This document shows positions 44,885-53,829 of a stretch of 64,000 nucleotides of DNA, one piece after another. The notes under the pieces are model-generated. The model was not told the origin of the DNA. It made no database searches and worked only from the letters and a program-made list of their open reading frames with translations. The stretch is from positions 50,725 through 114,724 of the forward strand of contig LJTN01000005.1 of assembly GCA_001303415.1 (NCBI GenBank). The letters are read 5' to 3'. The first letter of the stretch is position 1. The number at the start of each line of letters is the position of its first letter. The stretch is from Myxococcales bacterium SG8_38. Lineage in GTDB: Bacteria > Myxococcota_A > Polyangia > Polyangiales > Houyiibacteriaceae. Position numbers and translations under genes: made by a program.

Positions 44885-45898
44885 ATGGGAACCTTCCGCA
44901 ATCTCTTCGTCATTCTCCTCGCCCTGGCCGCTTTTTCCCTTCCAGGACGAAGCTTCTTGGCGGAAGCCAGCGCCGACGGCCCGACCATCATCCGTTTCGC
45001 GTCGTTGGCGCCCGCCGGCTCCGGGTTCCACAAGATCACGCAAGCTTGGAATCGAACGCTCAAGAAGGAGACCGAGGGTCGAGTCGTGCTTCGTCTCTAT
45101 TCGGGGGGCAGCCAGGGCGATGAGCGGGACTTCGTTCGCAAGATCCGCGCGGGACAGATGGACGCCGCCGGCATTTCGACGACCGGCCTCGGCATGGTCG
45201 CTCGTCCCGTCTTGGTGCTGACCGCGCCGGGCTTGATCACCGAGTACGACGAGCTCGTCCGGGTGCGGACCGCTCTCCACGATCGATTTGCCGCGCTCTT
45301 CGAGGAAGCCGGCTTCGTGCTTCTGAACTGGGGTGAAGCCGGCAAGAACCGTCTCTTCTCCGCCGAGGAGTTCGCCAAGCCCGAAGACCTGAAGTCACGC
45401 CGCCCGTGGGCGTGGAAGGACGACCCCGTCTTCGCCGAGCTCGTCGACGTCATCGGCGCGAATCCCGTTCGCATGGGTCTGCCCGAGGTGTATGGGGGTC
45501 TCCAAACGGGAATGGTGGACACCGTCCCCATCTCCGCACTCGCCGCGGTGGCGCTCCAGTGGTACACGCGGCTCAACTACATGGCCAAGCAGAACTTGAG
45601 CATCATGATAGGCGGAGGGATCCTCAAGAAAGAGAAGTTCGACGAGCTCTCGGAGCACGATCAAAGAGTCCTCCTCGAGACGAGCGCGCGTGCTGCCAAG
45701 GCCAACGACCAGCTCGTTCGACGGGACGACGCCCGTGCCTACGCGGCGCTGCTGCAACGGGGCATCGTCGAGGTGGATCTCTCAGCGCATGAGGCAGAGT
45801 GGGACCGTGTCACGAAGCAGGCGCGAGAAAGCCTCGTCGGTCGCGTCTATAGCAAGAGCCTGCTCGAGGCGGTCGAACGGATCGTGAAGGGCGAGTAG
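44885..45898 (+). CDS. TRAP transporter substrate-binding protein (DctP family)
   Basis: A 337-residue secreted binding protein with a signal peptide (FVILLALAAFSLPGRSFLAE). The DctP/TRAP fold shows IIRFASLAPAGSGFHKITQA, GRVVLRLYSGGSQGDERDFV, QMDAAGISTTGLGMVARPVL and LPEVYGGLQTGMVDTVPISA. It would capture an organic acid or similar ligand in the periplasm. No DctQ or DctM permease gene occurs in the window, so its partner is elsewhere or it works differently. ATG at 44885. Confidence 0.87.
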   Translation: MGTFRNLFVILLALAAFSLPGRSFLAEASADGPTIIRFASLAPAGSGFHKITQAWNRTLKKETEGRVVLRLYSGGSQGDERDFVRKIRAGQMDAAGISTTGLGMVARPVLVLTAPGLITEYDELVRVRTALHDRFAALFEEAGFVLLNWGEAGKNRLFSAEEFAKPEDLKSRRPWAWKDDPVFAELVDVIGANPVRMGLPEVYGGLQTGMVDTVPISALAAVALQWYTRLNYMAKQNLSIMIGGGILKKEKFDELSEHDQRVLLETSARAAKANDQLVRRDDARAYAALLQRGIVEVDLSAHEAEWDRVTKQARESLVGRVYSKSLLEAVERIVKGE

Positions 45899-45939
45899 CG
45901 GTTAGGCGCTGGACCGAAGCACCCTTATACTCCGGCTCG

Positions 45940-47763
45940 ATGCACACGGTCGTTGCGCCCATGCAGGGCCTCGTGGCTCGGCTCGTCGTTCGTGAAGGCG
46001 ATGTCGTCAAGAAGGGGCAAGCGCTCGTCATCCTCGAAGCGATGAAGATGGAGCACGTCGTTGCGGCCGATCGGCCCGGGGTGGTTCGATCCATCGCCGT
46101 GCAAACGGGGGCGACGGTCTCGAAGGGCGAACGGCTCGTCCAATTGGCGCAAACCCACGCCGAAGACGAAGCATCGGCTTCCGAGGTCGAGCGCGACCCA
46201 CGCGAGAGCCGCGCCGATCTCGAAGCGCTTCGCGCCCGCCTGGCGATCGGTCTCGACGAGAGCCGCCCCGAGGCCGTGGCGCGCCGCCGAAAGACCAGTC
46301 AACGAACGGCGCGGGAGAACATTGCGGACCTGGTCGATCCCGGCACGTTCGTCGAATACGGCGCGCTGGTCATCGCGGCGCAGCGTCAGCGGCGTTCGGT
46401 GCAGGAGCTGATCGCCAAGACCCCGGCGGATGGGCTCGTCGCCGGGATTGGCGACGTCAACGGCACCCTGTTCCGCGATGCCGAGTCTCGCTGCGTCGTC
46501 ATGTCGTACGACTACACCGTGCTGGCCGGCACCCAGGGTGTCATGAACCACTACAAAAAGGACCGGATGTTCGAGCTGGCCGAGTCGCTTCAGTTGCCGG
46601 TCGTGCTCTTTGCGGAAGGCGGAGGAGGGCGGCCGGGGGACACCGACAGCACTCAGGTCGCGGGGCTCGACTGCCGTGCGTTTCAGTATTTCGCCGAGCT
46701 CTCTGGCTTGGTGCCCTTGGTCGGCGTCGCTTCGGGGCGGTGCTTCGCCGGGAACGCGGCTCTTCTCGGCTGCTGTGATGTCGTGATCGCGACCAAGGAT
46801 TCGAACATCGGCATGGGTGGGCCCGCGATGATCGAAGGGGGCGGCCTGGGCGTCTTCGAGCCCGAGCAGATCGGCCCTTCCGATGTGCAGTCACGAAACG
46901 GCGTGATCGACGTGCTGGTCGATGACGATCAAGAAGCGGTGGCCGTCGCCAAGAAGTATCTCTCCTATTTTCAAGGCCCGCTGCAGGCCTGGACCTGCCC
47001 GGACCAACATCAGCTTCGCTCCGCGGTTCCCGAGAACCGGGTCCGCGTCTACGACGCGAGAGCGGTCATCTACACCCTGGCCGACACCCATTCCGTGCTC
47101 GAGCTTCGCGCAGGCTTCGGCCTCGCCGTGATCACGGCGCTCGCGCGGGTGGAAGGGCGTCCCCTCGGGATCATTGCCAACGACCCTGCGCATCTCGGCG
47201 GGGCCATCGACGGGGACGCAGCCGACAAGGCGAGCCGCTTCATGCAGCTTTGCGATGCGTTCGACATTCCGATTCTGTTTCTCTGCGACACGCCCGGCTT
47301 CATGGTGGGCCCAGAAGTCGAAGCGACGGCGATGGTTCGCCGCGCGGCTCGCATGTTCGTGGTCGGGGCGAGCCTCGAGGTTCCGTTCTTCACCATCGTT
47401 TTGCGCAAGGGCTATGGCCTCGGCGCCCAGTCGATGGCGGGGGGAAGCTTCAAGGCCACCAGCTTCACGGTGGCGTGGCCGACGGGCGAGTTCGGCGGCA
47501 TGGGGCTCGAAGGCGCAGTCAAGCTCGGCTATCGCAAGGAGCTCGCTGCAATCAAAGACCCCGCACAACGCGAGCAGGCCTTCCAGAACATGGTCGCCAT
47601 GGCCTACGACATGGGCAAGGCGACGAACATGGCAGCCCAGTTCGAAATCGACGCCGTGATCGATCCCGCACAATCACGACAGTGGATCATGAGCATCTTG
47701 CGAGCCGCGCCGAAGCCTTCACGACGACGCGAAAAGAAGCGGCCGTGTGTGGACCCTTGGTAG
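45940..47763 (+). CDS. Fused biotin carboxyl carrier and carboxyltransferase of an acyl-CoA carboxylase
   Basis: A 607-residue protein. Residues 1-70 are a biotinyl domain with the biotin site A-M-K-M (34-37, Lys36). A 60-residue linker leads to a carboxyltransferase of the PccB/MccB type: RKTSQRTARENIADLVDPGT, TFVEYGALV, VVMSYDYTVLAGTQG, FAEGGGGRPGDTD, GGPAMIEGGGLGVFEP, LFLCDTPGFMVGPEVEATAM, KGYGLGAQSMAGG and WPTGEFGGMGLEGAVKLGYR. It would carboxylate acetyl-, propionyl- or another acyl-CoA with a biotin carboxylase encoded elsewhere. The BCCP-CT order in one chain is uncommon. Confidence 0.9.
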   Translation: MHTVVAPMQGLVARLVVREGDVVKKGQALVILEAMKMEHVVAADRPGVVRSIAVQTGATVSKGERLVQLAQTHAEDEASASEVERDPRESRADLEALRARLAIGLDESRPEAVARRRKTSQRTARENIADLVDPGTFVEYGALVIAAQRQRRSVQELIAKTPADGLVAGIGDVNGTLFRDAESRCVVMSYDYTVLAGTQGVMNHYKKDRMFELAESLQLPVVLFAEGGGGRPGDTDSTQVAGLDCRAFQYFAELSGLVPLVGVASGRCFAGNAALLGCCDVVIATKDSNIGMGGPAMIEGGGLGVFEPEQIGPSDVQSRNGVIDVLVDDDQEAVAVAKKYLSYFQGPLQAWTCPDQHQLRSAVPENRVRVYDARAVIYTLADTHSVLELRAGFGLAVITALARVEGRPLGIIANDPAHLGGAIDGDAADKASRFMQLCDAFDIPILFLCDTPGFMVGPEVEATAMVRRAARMFVVGASLEVPFFTIVLRKGYGLGAQSMAGGSFKATSFTVAWPTGEFGGMGLEGAVKLGYRKELAAIKDPAQREQAFQNMVAMAYDMGKATNMAAQFEIDAVIDPAQSRQWIMSILRAAPKPSRRREKKRPCVDPW

Positions 47764-47777
47764 CCTTACTCTGGTGT

Positions 47778-49535
47778 CTAGATGAACAGGTGCATCTGGA
47801 GGACGAAGGAGTTGCCCTTGCGGTTGTCTACCGAGCCGTCCTCGCCGAAGATCGGACGGTTCCTGTACTCGAGCGTGACCTTCGCATTGTGACGATGGAT
47901 GAACATGTTCAGGCCTAAGCCGAAGTGGTGCATCCAAGCTCGGTCGAAGCCGACCGTATCCTGTCTCGGTGCATTGACGAACCCCTCGAATGCCGAGCCC
48001 TGGTAGTTGACGTAGGGCTGAAATTGAATCCCAACGTCACCGATCTTGCCCGGCATGAGGATGCCGAGCTCACTGTACAGCGTGTGGCCCGTTCCGATCA
48101 TTGGGTAGGCATTGCCTCCACCCTGAACCCCGGTGCCCACATCCGCGGGATTCATGATGCCGACATTTCGAACCACGTTCGGCCCGAAGTCTTGATAGTA
48201 GTAGGCGCCATACCAGGTGGCGGCGCCACGGTCCTCTCCTCGAAAGGGGATGTCGAGAAAAAGGTCACCCGAGGCAATCCACAGGGTGCGCGTCTGGAGC
48301 GAAACGACGTCTGGGTCTGGGTCCGCGTCGTAGGCGACGCCCTTGGGTTGCGCGTGGCCGCCAAAGCCGAGGTTGAAGACCTTCTTGGCGCCAATGTACG
48401 TCCCCACCGTGTACGGCAGCACGTTCGACTCCTTGTCGAGGAACTGGAGCATGAAGTAGCCGGAGTAGCCGAACGTGTTGGCTGTGACGTTGATGCCCGC
48501 TACCGTGACCGGGTCACCGTCCACTGTGAATGCTGCGGTGGAAGGCGTGAAGGGACGAACCACCGCGACGCGGTAATCAAAGAGCCCCGCCTTGCCTTTG
48601 GCATAGATGCCAAACTGGCGAGCAAACTGGTCGGTCAGCTCGATGGTTGGCCAGTTCGTGATCGGCGCATCGAGGCTCATGAACGTGATCGTGCTGGCGT
48701 TGGTCGATCGCGAGATGCCGTTCCAGTAGAGGAGGCCCGCTCCGATATCGATGTAGCCTTTCTTCGAAGCCTCGAACTCGACCCAGGCATCGTGAAAGAA
48801 GAGCTGAGGCTTTCGATTTTCCTCCGCCGTGGTGGGTGCCAGGACGACATCGCCCGTAGTATCGCCGGTCGTTCCATCCTGCACGGGTATGTAGCTACGG
48901 GTCCGTCTGAAAATCTGATTGTTAATGCCGAAGTGCATCAGCATGAAAGTCCTCGGGAAGATCTTTCCAAAGAAGAGGAAGCGTGCCCGCCTCAGTCCCA
49001 CGTCGCCGTACCATGCGTTGTCGTTCCCTAGTATCGTCGTCCCTGGGTTGAGCTGCATGGCCCGCGTCCACACCTGGAGCCACATGGCAATTCGAAAGTA
49101 GAGCGTGCCGTCATCGTTGAGGCTCCACTGGAGCTTCTTTGCTTGCCCGTCAGACGCTGCAAGCCCAATGCCCGTCCCCGGGATCGGCTTCGGCTCCGGC
49201 GCCAGCTTGCGTCCCATGAGCTCCATTTGCTTCTTGGCTTCCTCGAGCTGCCTTTCGGCTTCCTCGATCGCCGCTTGGGCCTCGTCTAGCTCCTCTTCGA
49301 GCTCTTCTTGAGTCGCCTCGTCGTCCTCCACTTCCGATGCTGGCGCCTCCTGCGTCTCCGGTCTGAACGCCTCTGCTTCCGCGGCTTGGTCCGCGTCGTC
49401 GACAGCCGTTTCGCTGGGCACTTGGGCCGAAGCGATGACGGGGGCCAACACCGCCGTTGCGATGCAAGCCAGGGCCCCGATCCAGGCGCACCTCACCCCT
49501 TGCGGCTCGAGGCCGCTCTCCCTTTTTCGCCTCAT
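47778..49535 (-). CDS. Outer-membrane porin with N-terminal coiled coil
   Basis: About 585 residues; the ATG at 49535 has AGGAGAG 8 bp upstream. A signal peptide is followed by an acidic coiled coil (EELEEELDEAQAAIEEAERQ, LEEAKKQMELMG), typical of proteins tied to peptidoglycan or trimerised. A beta-barrel follows (TLYFRIAMWLQVWTRAMQLN, GLRRARFLFFGKIFPRTFML, MHFGINNQ) that ends in aromatic LQMHLFI. It resembles the phosphate/anion-selective OprO/P-like porin layout. As the last gene behind acs, DUF4212 and the symporter, it probably lets short-chain carboxylates cross the outer membrane. Confidence 0.82.
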   Translation of the reverse strand: MRRKRESGLEPQGVRCAWIGALACIATAVLAPVIASAQVPSETAVDDADQAAEAEAFRPETQEAPASEVEDDEATQEELEEELDEAQAAIEEAERQLEEAKKQMELMGRKLAPEPKPIPGTGIGLAASDGQAKKLQWSLNDDGTLYFRIAMWLQVWTRAMQLNPGTTILGNDNAWYGDVGLRRARFLFFGKIFPRTFMLMHFGINNQIFRRTRSYIPVQDGTTGDTTGDVVLAPTTAEENRKPQLFFHDAWVEFEASKKGYIDIGAGLLYWNGISRSTNASTITFMSLDAPITNWPTIELTDQFARQFGIYAKGKAGLFDYRVAVVRPFTPSTAAFTVDGDPVTVAGINVTANTFGYSGYFMLQFLDKESNVLPYTVGTYIGAKKVFNLGFGGHAQPKGVAYDADPDPDVVSLQTRTLWIASGDLFLDIPFRGEDRGAATWYGAYYYQDFGPNVVRNVGIMNPADVGTGVQGGGNAYPMIGTGHTLYSELGILMPGKIGDVGIQFQPYVNYQGSAFEGFVNAPRQDTVGFDRAWMHHFGLGLNMFIHRHNAKVTLEYRNRPIFGEDGSVDNRKGNSFVLQMHLFI

Positions 49536-49565
49536 CACAACTCTCCTGTCTGTTTAGCCGACTGC

Positions 49566-51392
49566 TCAGTGACCTGCGGTCGGCGCTGTCGAGCCCGCAG
49601 GGATGCGGATGTGCTCGACCAACTCTTGTACGTCCTCGGGCGGTGGCGGTGTGAAGCGGCTGACCACGAAGGCCACACCGAAGTTGAGCAACATGCCTAC
49701 GGATCCGATGCCTTCCGGAGAAATCCCGAACCAATACTGGTCGGGCGTGCCACCCATGAATCGGAAGTAGATGATGTAGGCAGCAGTGAAGGCGATTCCC
49801 ACCAGCATGCCGGTGACGACGCCTTCGCGGTTGGCCCTCTTCACGAAGACACCGAGGATAATCGCGGGGAAGAACGAGGCAGCAGCGAGGCCGAAGGCAA
49901 ACGCCACGACCTGTGCCACGAACCCTGGTGGGTTGATGCCGAAGTAGCCGGCGATCAAAACCGCCACGGCCGCTGCCACACGGGCCGCCGTCAGCTCCTG
50001 CTGCTCGGTGATCGAGGGGACGAATACGCGTTTGAGCAAGTCGTGGCTGATCGAGGTGCTCACGACGAGCAACAGGCCCGCTGCGGTGGAGAGCGCGGCG
50101 GCCAGCGCGCCGGCTGCCACGAGAGCGATCACCCACGCGGGTAGCGCTGCGATCTCCGGATTAGCAAGCACCATGATGTCTCGGTCGACGTAGAGCTCGT
50201 TCGGGCTTGCTTCGTCGGGATTGGTGACCAAGCGCGATCCGTGAGGACCGCGCGCGGGCTGGCCGTCTTCGGTCGTCGCGAAGTTGGGCTTGTCGGTCAC
50301 CGCGTTGCCCGCGCGGTATTGGACCTTGCCATCGCCGTTCTTGTCGACCCAAGCCAGAAGGCCCGTGTCTTCCCATGTCTTGAACCATCGAGGGATCGAC
50401 TTCTCTCCCTCGACCTGTGCATAGTTGGCCTCGTTGACGGTCTCGATGAGGTTCGTTCGTGCGAAGGCCGCGACCGCCGGCGCCGTGGTATAGAGAATCG
50501 CGATGAAGAACAGTGCCCAGCCAGCGCTGAGACGCGCATCACGAACCTTCGGGACCGTGTAGAACCGCACGATGACGTGAGGCAGCCCGGCCGTGCCGAC
50601 CATGAGCGCAAACGTGATGCACAAGACGTCGATGAGCGGCTTCTTGCCGGTGGTGTATTCCGCGAAGCCGAGCTCGGTATTCAGCTGATTCAGCTTGTCG
50701 AGCAACTTGACGCTCTCCCCGTTTGCGACCTGAGAGCCAACCTCCCCAGCGAGCGCGCCGCCAAAGCCTATCTGCGGAATCAGATGGTTCGTGAGCAAAA
50801 TGCTGATGAAGAACGCAGGTACCAGGTAGGCGAAGATCAAGACGCAATACTGAGCTGCCTGCGTGTACGTGATGCCCTTCATCCCGCCGAGCACGGCGTA
50901 GAAGAAGACGATGGCCATACCGATCATGACGCCGATGTTGATCTCGACCTCGAGGAACCGACTGAAGACCACGCCGACGCCACGCATCTGACCAGCGACG
51001 TACGTGAACGAGACGAACACCGCGCATACGACGGCGACGATACGGGCCGAGTTCGAGTAATACCGGTCGCCGACGAAGTCGGGCACCGTGAACTTTCCGA
51101 ACTTTCGAAGGTATGGTGCCAACAAGAGCGCAAGCAGCACGTATCCGCCGGTCCATCCCATGAGATAGACGCTGCCGTCATAGCCCATGAACGAAATCAA
51201 TCCGGCCATGCTGATGAACGAGGCTGCGCTCATCCAGTCTGCGCCGGTTGCCATTCCGTTGACGACGGGGTGAACACCGCGTCCTGCGATGTAGAAGTCG
51301 CCCGTGGTGCTCGCCCGTGACCAAATCGCAATCCCGATGTAGAGGGCAAAGGTGGCGCCCACGATGAGAAATGTCCAAGTCTGTACGCCCAT
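49566..51392 (-). CDS. VC_2705-type sodium:solute (acetate) symporter
   Basis: A 608-residue SLC5/SSS symporter with about 13 helices. Landmarks are DFYIAGRGVHPVVNGMATGA, DWMSAASFISMAGLISFMGY with DGSVY, VPDFVGDRYYSNSARIVAVV and GTAGLPHVIVRFYTVPKVRD. A hydrophilic insertion (about residues 335-405) is typical of the VC_2705 branch that pairs with a DUF4212 small subunit. It should take up acetate or similar acids with Na+. GGAG precedes the ATG; the DUF4212 gene ends 27 bp upstream. Confidence 0.9.
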   Translation of the reverse strand: MGVQTWTFLIVGATFALYIGIAIWSRASTTGDFYIAGRGVHPVVNGMATGADWMSAASFISMAGLISFMGYDGSVYLMGWTGGYVLLALLLAPYLRKFGKFTVPDFVGDRYYSNSARIVAVVCAVFVSFTYVAGQMRGVGVVFSRFLEVEINIGVMIGMAIVFFYAVLGGMKGITYTQAAQYCVLIFAYLVPAFFISILLTNHLIPQIGFGGALAGEVGSQVANGESVKLLDKLNQLNTELGFAEYTTGKKPLIDVLCITFALMVGTAGLPHVIVRFYTVPKVRDARLSAGWALFFIAILYTTAPAVAAFARTNLIETVNEANYAQVEGEKSIPRWFKTWEDTGLLAWVDKNGDGKVQYRAGNAVTDKPNFATTEDGQPARGPHGSRLVTNPDEASPNELYVDRDIMVLANPEIAALPAWVIALVAAGALAAALSTAAGLLLVVSTSISHDLLKRVFVPSITEQQELTAARVAAAVAVLIAGYFGINPPGFVAQVVAFAFGLAAASFFPAIILGVFVKRANREGVVTGMLVGIAFTAAYIIYFRFMGGTPDQYWFGISPEGIGSVGMLLNFGVAFVVSRFTPPPPEDVQELVEHIRIPAGSTAPTAGH

Positions 51393-51419
51393 GGTGCTCT
51401 CCTTGTGTGACTCGAACGA

Positions 51420-51722
51420 CTAGTCCTCGTGAACGTCGAACTCTCTATCGAGCCTGTTCATCAACCATGCGTAGAGAAAGATCAGCACCACGAATACGTA
51501 TATGGAACCCTGTTGCGCGAACCAGAATCCCAACGGAAACCCGGTGCCGGGGATGGTGATGCCATTGAGCGAATCGGCCCAAAGGATTCCGGCGCCGTAC
51601 GAGACGATCCACCAGATGGCGAGGAACACCAAGAGAAGGCGGAGGTTACGCTTCCAGTACCGTCCCGCGTGATCCTTGGTGTGCGGCCCACGGACCTTCT
51701 TTGGCTCTGATTGAGTCGTCAT
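51420..51722 (-). CDS. DUF4212 small subunit of the symporter
   Basis: A 100-residue protein with two membrane helices (NLRLLLVFLAIWWIVSYGAG; GFWFAQQGSIYVFVVLIFLY) and the GFPLGFWFAQQGSIYVFVVL motif followed by R-L-D-R-E-F-D near the C-terminus, exact DUF4212 features. In this family the small protein is always next to VC_2705-type symporters and is thought to be an accessory subunit. It sits between acs and the symporter on the same strand with short spacers. Confidence 0.92.
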   Translation of the reverse strand: MTTQSEPKKVRGPHTKDHAGRYWKRNLRLLLVFLAIWWIVSYGAGILWADSLNGITIPGTGFPLGFWFAQQGSIYVFVVLIFLYAWLMNRLDREFDVHED

Positions 51723-51755
51723 CTTTCGTTCCGTTTCTCCGCCGCCGGCGGCACC

Positions 51756-53672
51756 TCAATCCTTCTTCAAAAGCGCTTCGACCACGGTGGGGTCAGCAAG
51801 CGTGGAAATGTCTCCGAGTTGGTCGGCTTCGCCGGCTGCGATCTTTCGCAGGATGCGGCGCATGATCTTTCCGGAACGGGTCTTGGGTAGGCCGTGCACC
51901 ACCCGCACCTCATCGGGCGTTGCGATCGGCCCGATCACCTGGCGGACTTGCTCTTTGAGAGCGCCTTGGAGCTCGTGCGGCTCCCACTCGGCGTCTGCAA
52001 TCGGAACGACGAAGGCAAAGATGCCTTGACCCTTGATCTCGTGCGGGCATGGCACGACCGCAGCTTCTGCCACCGCCTGGTGAGCTACCAAGGCGCTTTC
52101 CACCTCGGCAGTACCGAGGCGGTGTCCCGAGACGTTGATGACGTCGTCGACGCGACCGGTGATCCAGTAGTAGCCATCCTCGTCTCGCCTGCATCCGTCA
52201 CCTGTGAAGTAGTGCGGCGGATACTGCGAGAAGTACGTCTCCAAGAAACGCTTGTGGTCCCCGTGGATGGTGCGGGCTTGCCCGGGCCACGGACGCTTGA
52301 TGCAGAGGAACCCGCTTACGTCGTTTCCGTCGATTTCTTTGCCTTCCTGGTCGACGATGATCGGCTCGACGCCGAACAGCGGAAGCGTTGCAGAGCCCGG
52401 CTTTGTCGGCGTGGCGTTTGGGAGTGGGCTGATCAGAATCCCGCCGGTTTCCGTCTGCCACCAGGTGTCGACGATGGGAATCTTTCCCTCACCGACGACC
52501 TCGCTGTACCAGCGCCAGACCTCGGGATTGATCGGCTCGCCCACGGTTCCAAGCACCCGCAGCGTCTTGCGGCTCGAGCCCTTGACCGGCTCCGAGCCCT
52601 CACGCATGAGGGCTCGGAGCGCGGTGGGCGAGGTATAGAGAGTCGTCGCGCCGATGTCGTCGATGACGTTCCAGTACCTGCTTGCGTCGGGGTATGTGGG
52701 TACCGATTCGAACATGACCGTGGTGACGCCGTTCGCCAGCGGCCCGTAGATGATGTACGTGTGACCGGTGATCCATCCGATGTCGGCAGCGCAGAAGTGG
52801 ATGTCATCTGGTCCGATGTCGAACACGTACTTGAAAGTCGATGCGGCATACGTGAGATAGCCGGCCGTCGTATGCACCAGGCCCTTGGGCTTTCCCGTCG
52901 AGCCCGAGGTATAAAGAATGAACAGGGGATCCTCGGAAGCCATCCATTCGGAGGGGCACGTCACGCGGTGCTCGGTCATTGCTTCGTGCAGCCACAGGTC
53001 GCGGCCCTGTTGCATATCGACTTCCGTTTCGGTGCGCTTGACGACCAGCACCTTCTCGACGACGGCCAGGCCCTCGACCGCATCATCGGCGATGCGCTTC
53101 AGTGGAATGCGCTTGCCGCCTCGCAAGCCTTCATTTGCCGTGACGAGTACCTTCGCTTCAGCGTCGATGATGCGGTCCCGAAGCGCGTCTGCGCTGAAGC
53201 CGCCAAACACGATGGAATGGACGGCTCCGATTCGAGCGCAAGCGAGCATCGTGTACGCGAGCTCTGGAAGCATGGGCAGGTAGATGCAGACGCGATCGCC
53301 CTTGCGAACACCAAGTGATCGCAGCGTGTTGGCGACGCGGCCGACCGCGGTCTTGAGCTCGCTGAAGGAGATGTACTGATACTGCCCAGGTTCGTCTTTG
53401 ACGAAGATGATGGCCGTTTTATCGGGGTTTCTTGCTGCATGTCTGTCGACGCAGTTGGTCGTGGCATTGAGGCGGCCGCCGCCAAACCAGACGAACTCGC
53501 CCGGACCGTCCTCTTCGAACGTTCCGTAAGGCTCGTAGAACCAGTGGAGCTCATCTGCCTGCTCGCGCCAGAACGCGTCTCTTTCGGTGAGGCTTCGGTC
53601 GTAAAGGCGCTTGTACTCTTTCAGGTTGGTGATGCGTCGTCGGGTTTCTAGAGAGGGTTGTTTGAGTGTCAT
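51756..53672 (-). CDS. acs: Acetyl-coenzyme A synthetase
   Basis: A 638-residue AMP-forming acetate-CoA ligase, from ATG 53672 with AAGGTG upstream (GTG 53678 is an alternative). Motifs are FILYTSGSTGKPKGLVHTTA (P-loop), TWWQTETGGI, DDVINVSGHRLGTAEVESAL and the acetylated Lys in TRSGKIMRRILRKIAAGE. It activates acetate for entry into central metabolism. It heads a minus-strand unit acs, DUF4212, symporter, porin, and is preceded by a sigma-54 promoter. Confidence 0.93.
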   Translation of the reverse strand: MTLKQPSLETRRRITNLKEYKRLYDRSLTERDAFWREQADELHWFYEPYGTFEEDGPGEFVWFGGGRLNATTNCVDRHAARNPDKTAIIFVKDEPGQYQYISFSELKTAVGRVANTLRSLGVRKGDRVCIYLPMLPELAYTMLACARIGAVHSIVFGGFSADALRDRIIDAEAKVLVTANEGLRGGKRIPLKRIADDAVEGLAVVEKVLVVKRTETEVDMQQGRDLWLHEAMTEHRVTCPSEWMASEDPLFILYTSGSTGKPKGLVHTTAGYLTYAASTFKYVFDIGPDDIHFCAADIGWITGHTYIIYGPLANGVTTVMFESVPTYPDASRYWNVIDDIGATTLYTSPTALRALMREGSEPVKGSSRKTLRVLGTVGEPINPEVWRWYSEVVGEGKIPIVDTWWQTETGGILISPLPNATPTKPGSATLPLFGVEPIIVDQEGKEIDGNDVSGFLCIKRPWPGQARTIHGDHKRFLETYFSQYPPHYFTGDGCRRDEDGYYWITGRVDDVINVSGHRLGTAEVESALVAHQAVAEAAVVPCPHEIKGQGIFAFVVPIADAEWEPHELQGALKEQVRQVIGPIATPDEVRVVHGLPKTRSGKIMRRILRKIAAGEADQLGDISTLADPTVVEALLKKD

Positions 53673-53707
53673 CGGCACACCTTACACCGTCTTGATGGCG
53701 TGTTGAC

Positions 53708-53722
53708 GCAAGACTTGTACCA
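53708..53722 (-). promoter_or_regulatory. Sigma-54 (-24/-12) promoter of the acs operon
   Basis: On the minus strand TGGTACAAGTCTTGC aligns with the consensus TGGCACG-N4-TTGC: the GG and GC doublets are exact and correctly spaced by ten bases. The GC (-12) is 35 bp from the acs start, giving a short leader. The adjacent NtrC-type regulator with a GAFTGA loop is the obvious activator. Confidence 0.75.
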
Positions 53723-53776
53723 AGTGGTCAACCCGCGGAACGACTCGCGAACTCGGTCTAACGCGCCGCGCCAAGC

Positions 53777-53811
53777 GTTACGATTCGTAGCACCGCGCTA
53801 CGGTTCGAAAC
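53777..53811. promoter_or_regulatory. 35-bp inverted repeat, candidate enhancer for the NtrC-type regulator
   Basis: Two 15-bp arms (GTTACGATTCGTAGC and GCTACGGTTCGAAAC) are inverted around the 5-bp spacer ACCGC. The arms match at 12 of 15 positions, and the inner GTAGC/GCTAC pairs are perfect. Its centre is roughly 100 bp upstream of the predicted acs transcription start, a normal distance for a sigma-54 activator site. It is not followed by a T-run, so a terminator is unlikely. Confidence 0.55.
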
Positions 53812-53829
53812 GTATCGGAAACGCCGGCG

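Noticed and set aside
50241..51320. 359-residue plus-strand frame
   Set aside because: Antisense to the symporter gene.
51894..53318. 474-residue plus-strand frame
   Set aside because: Antisense to acs.
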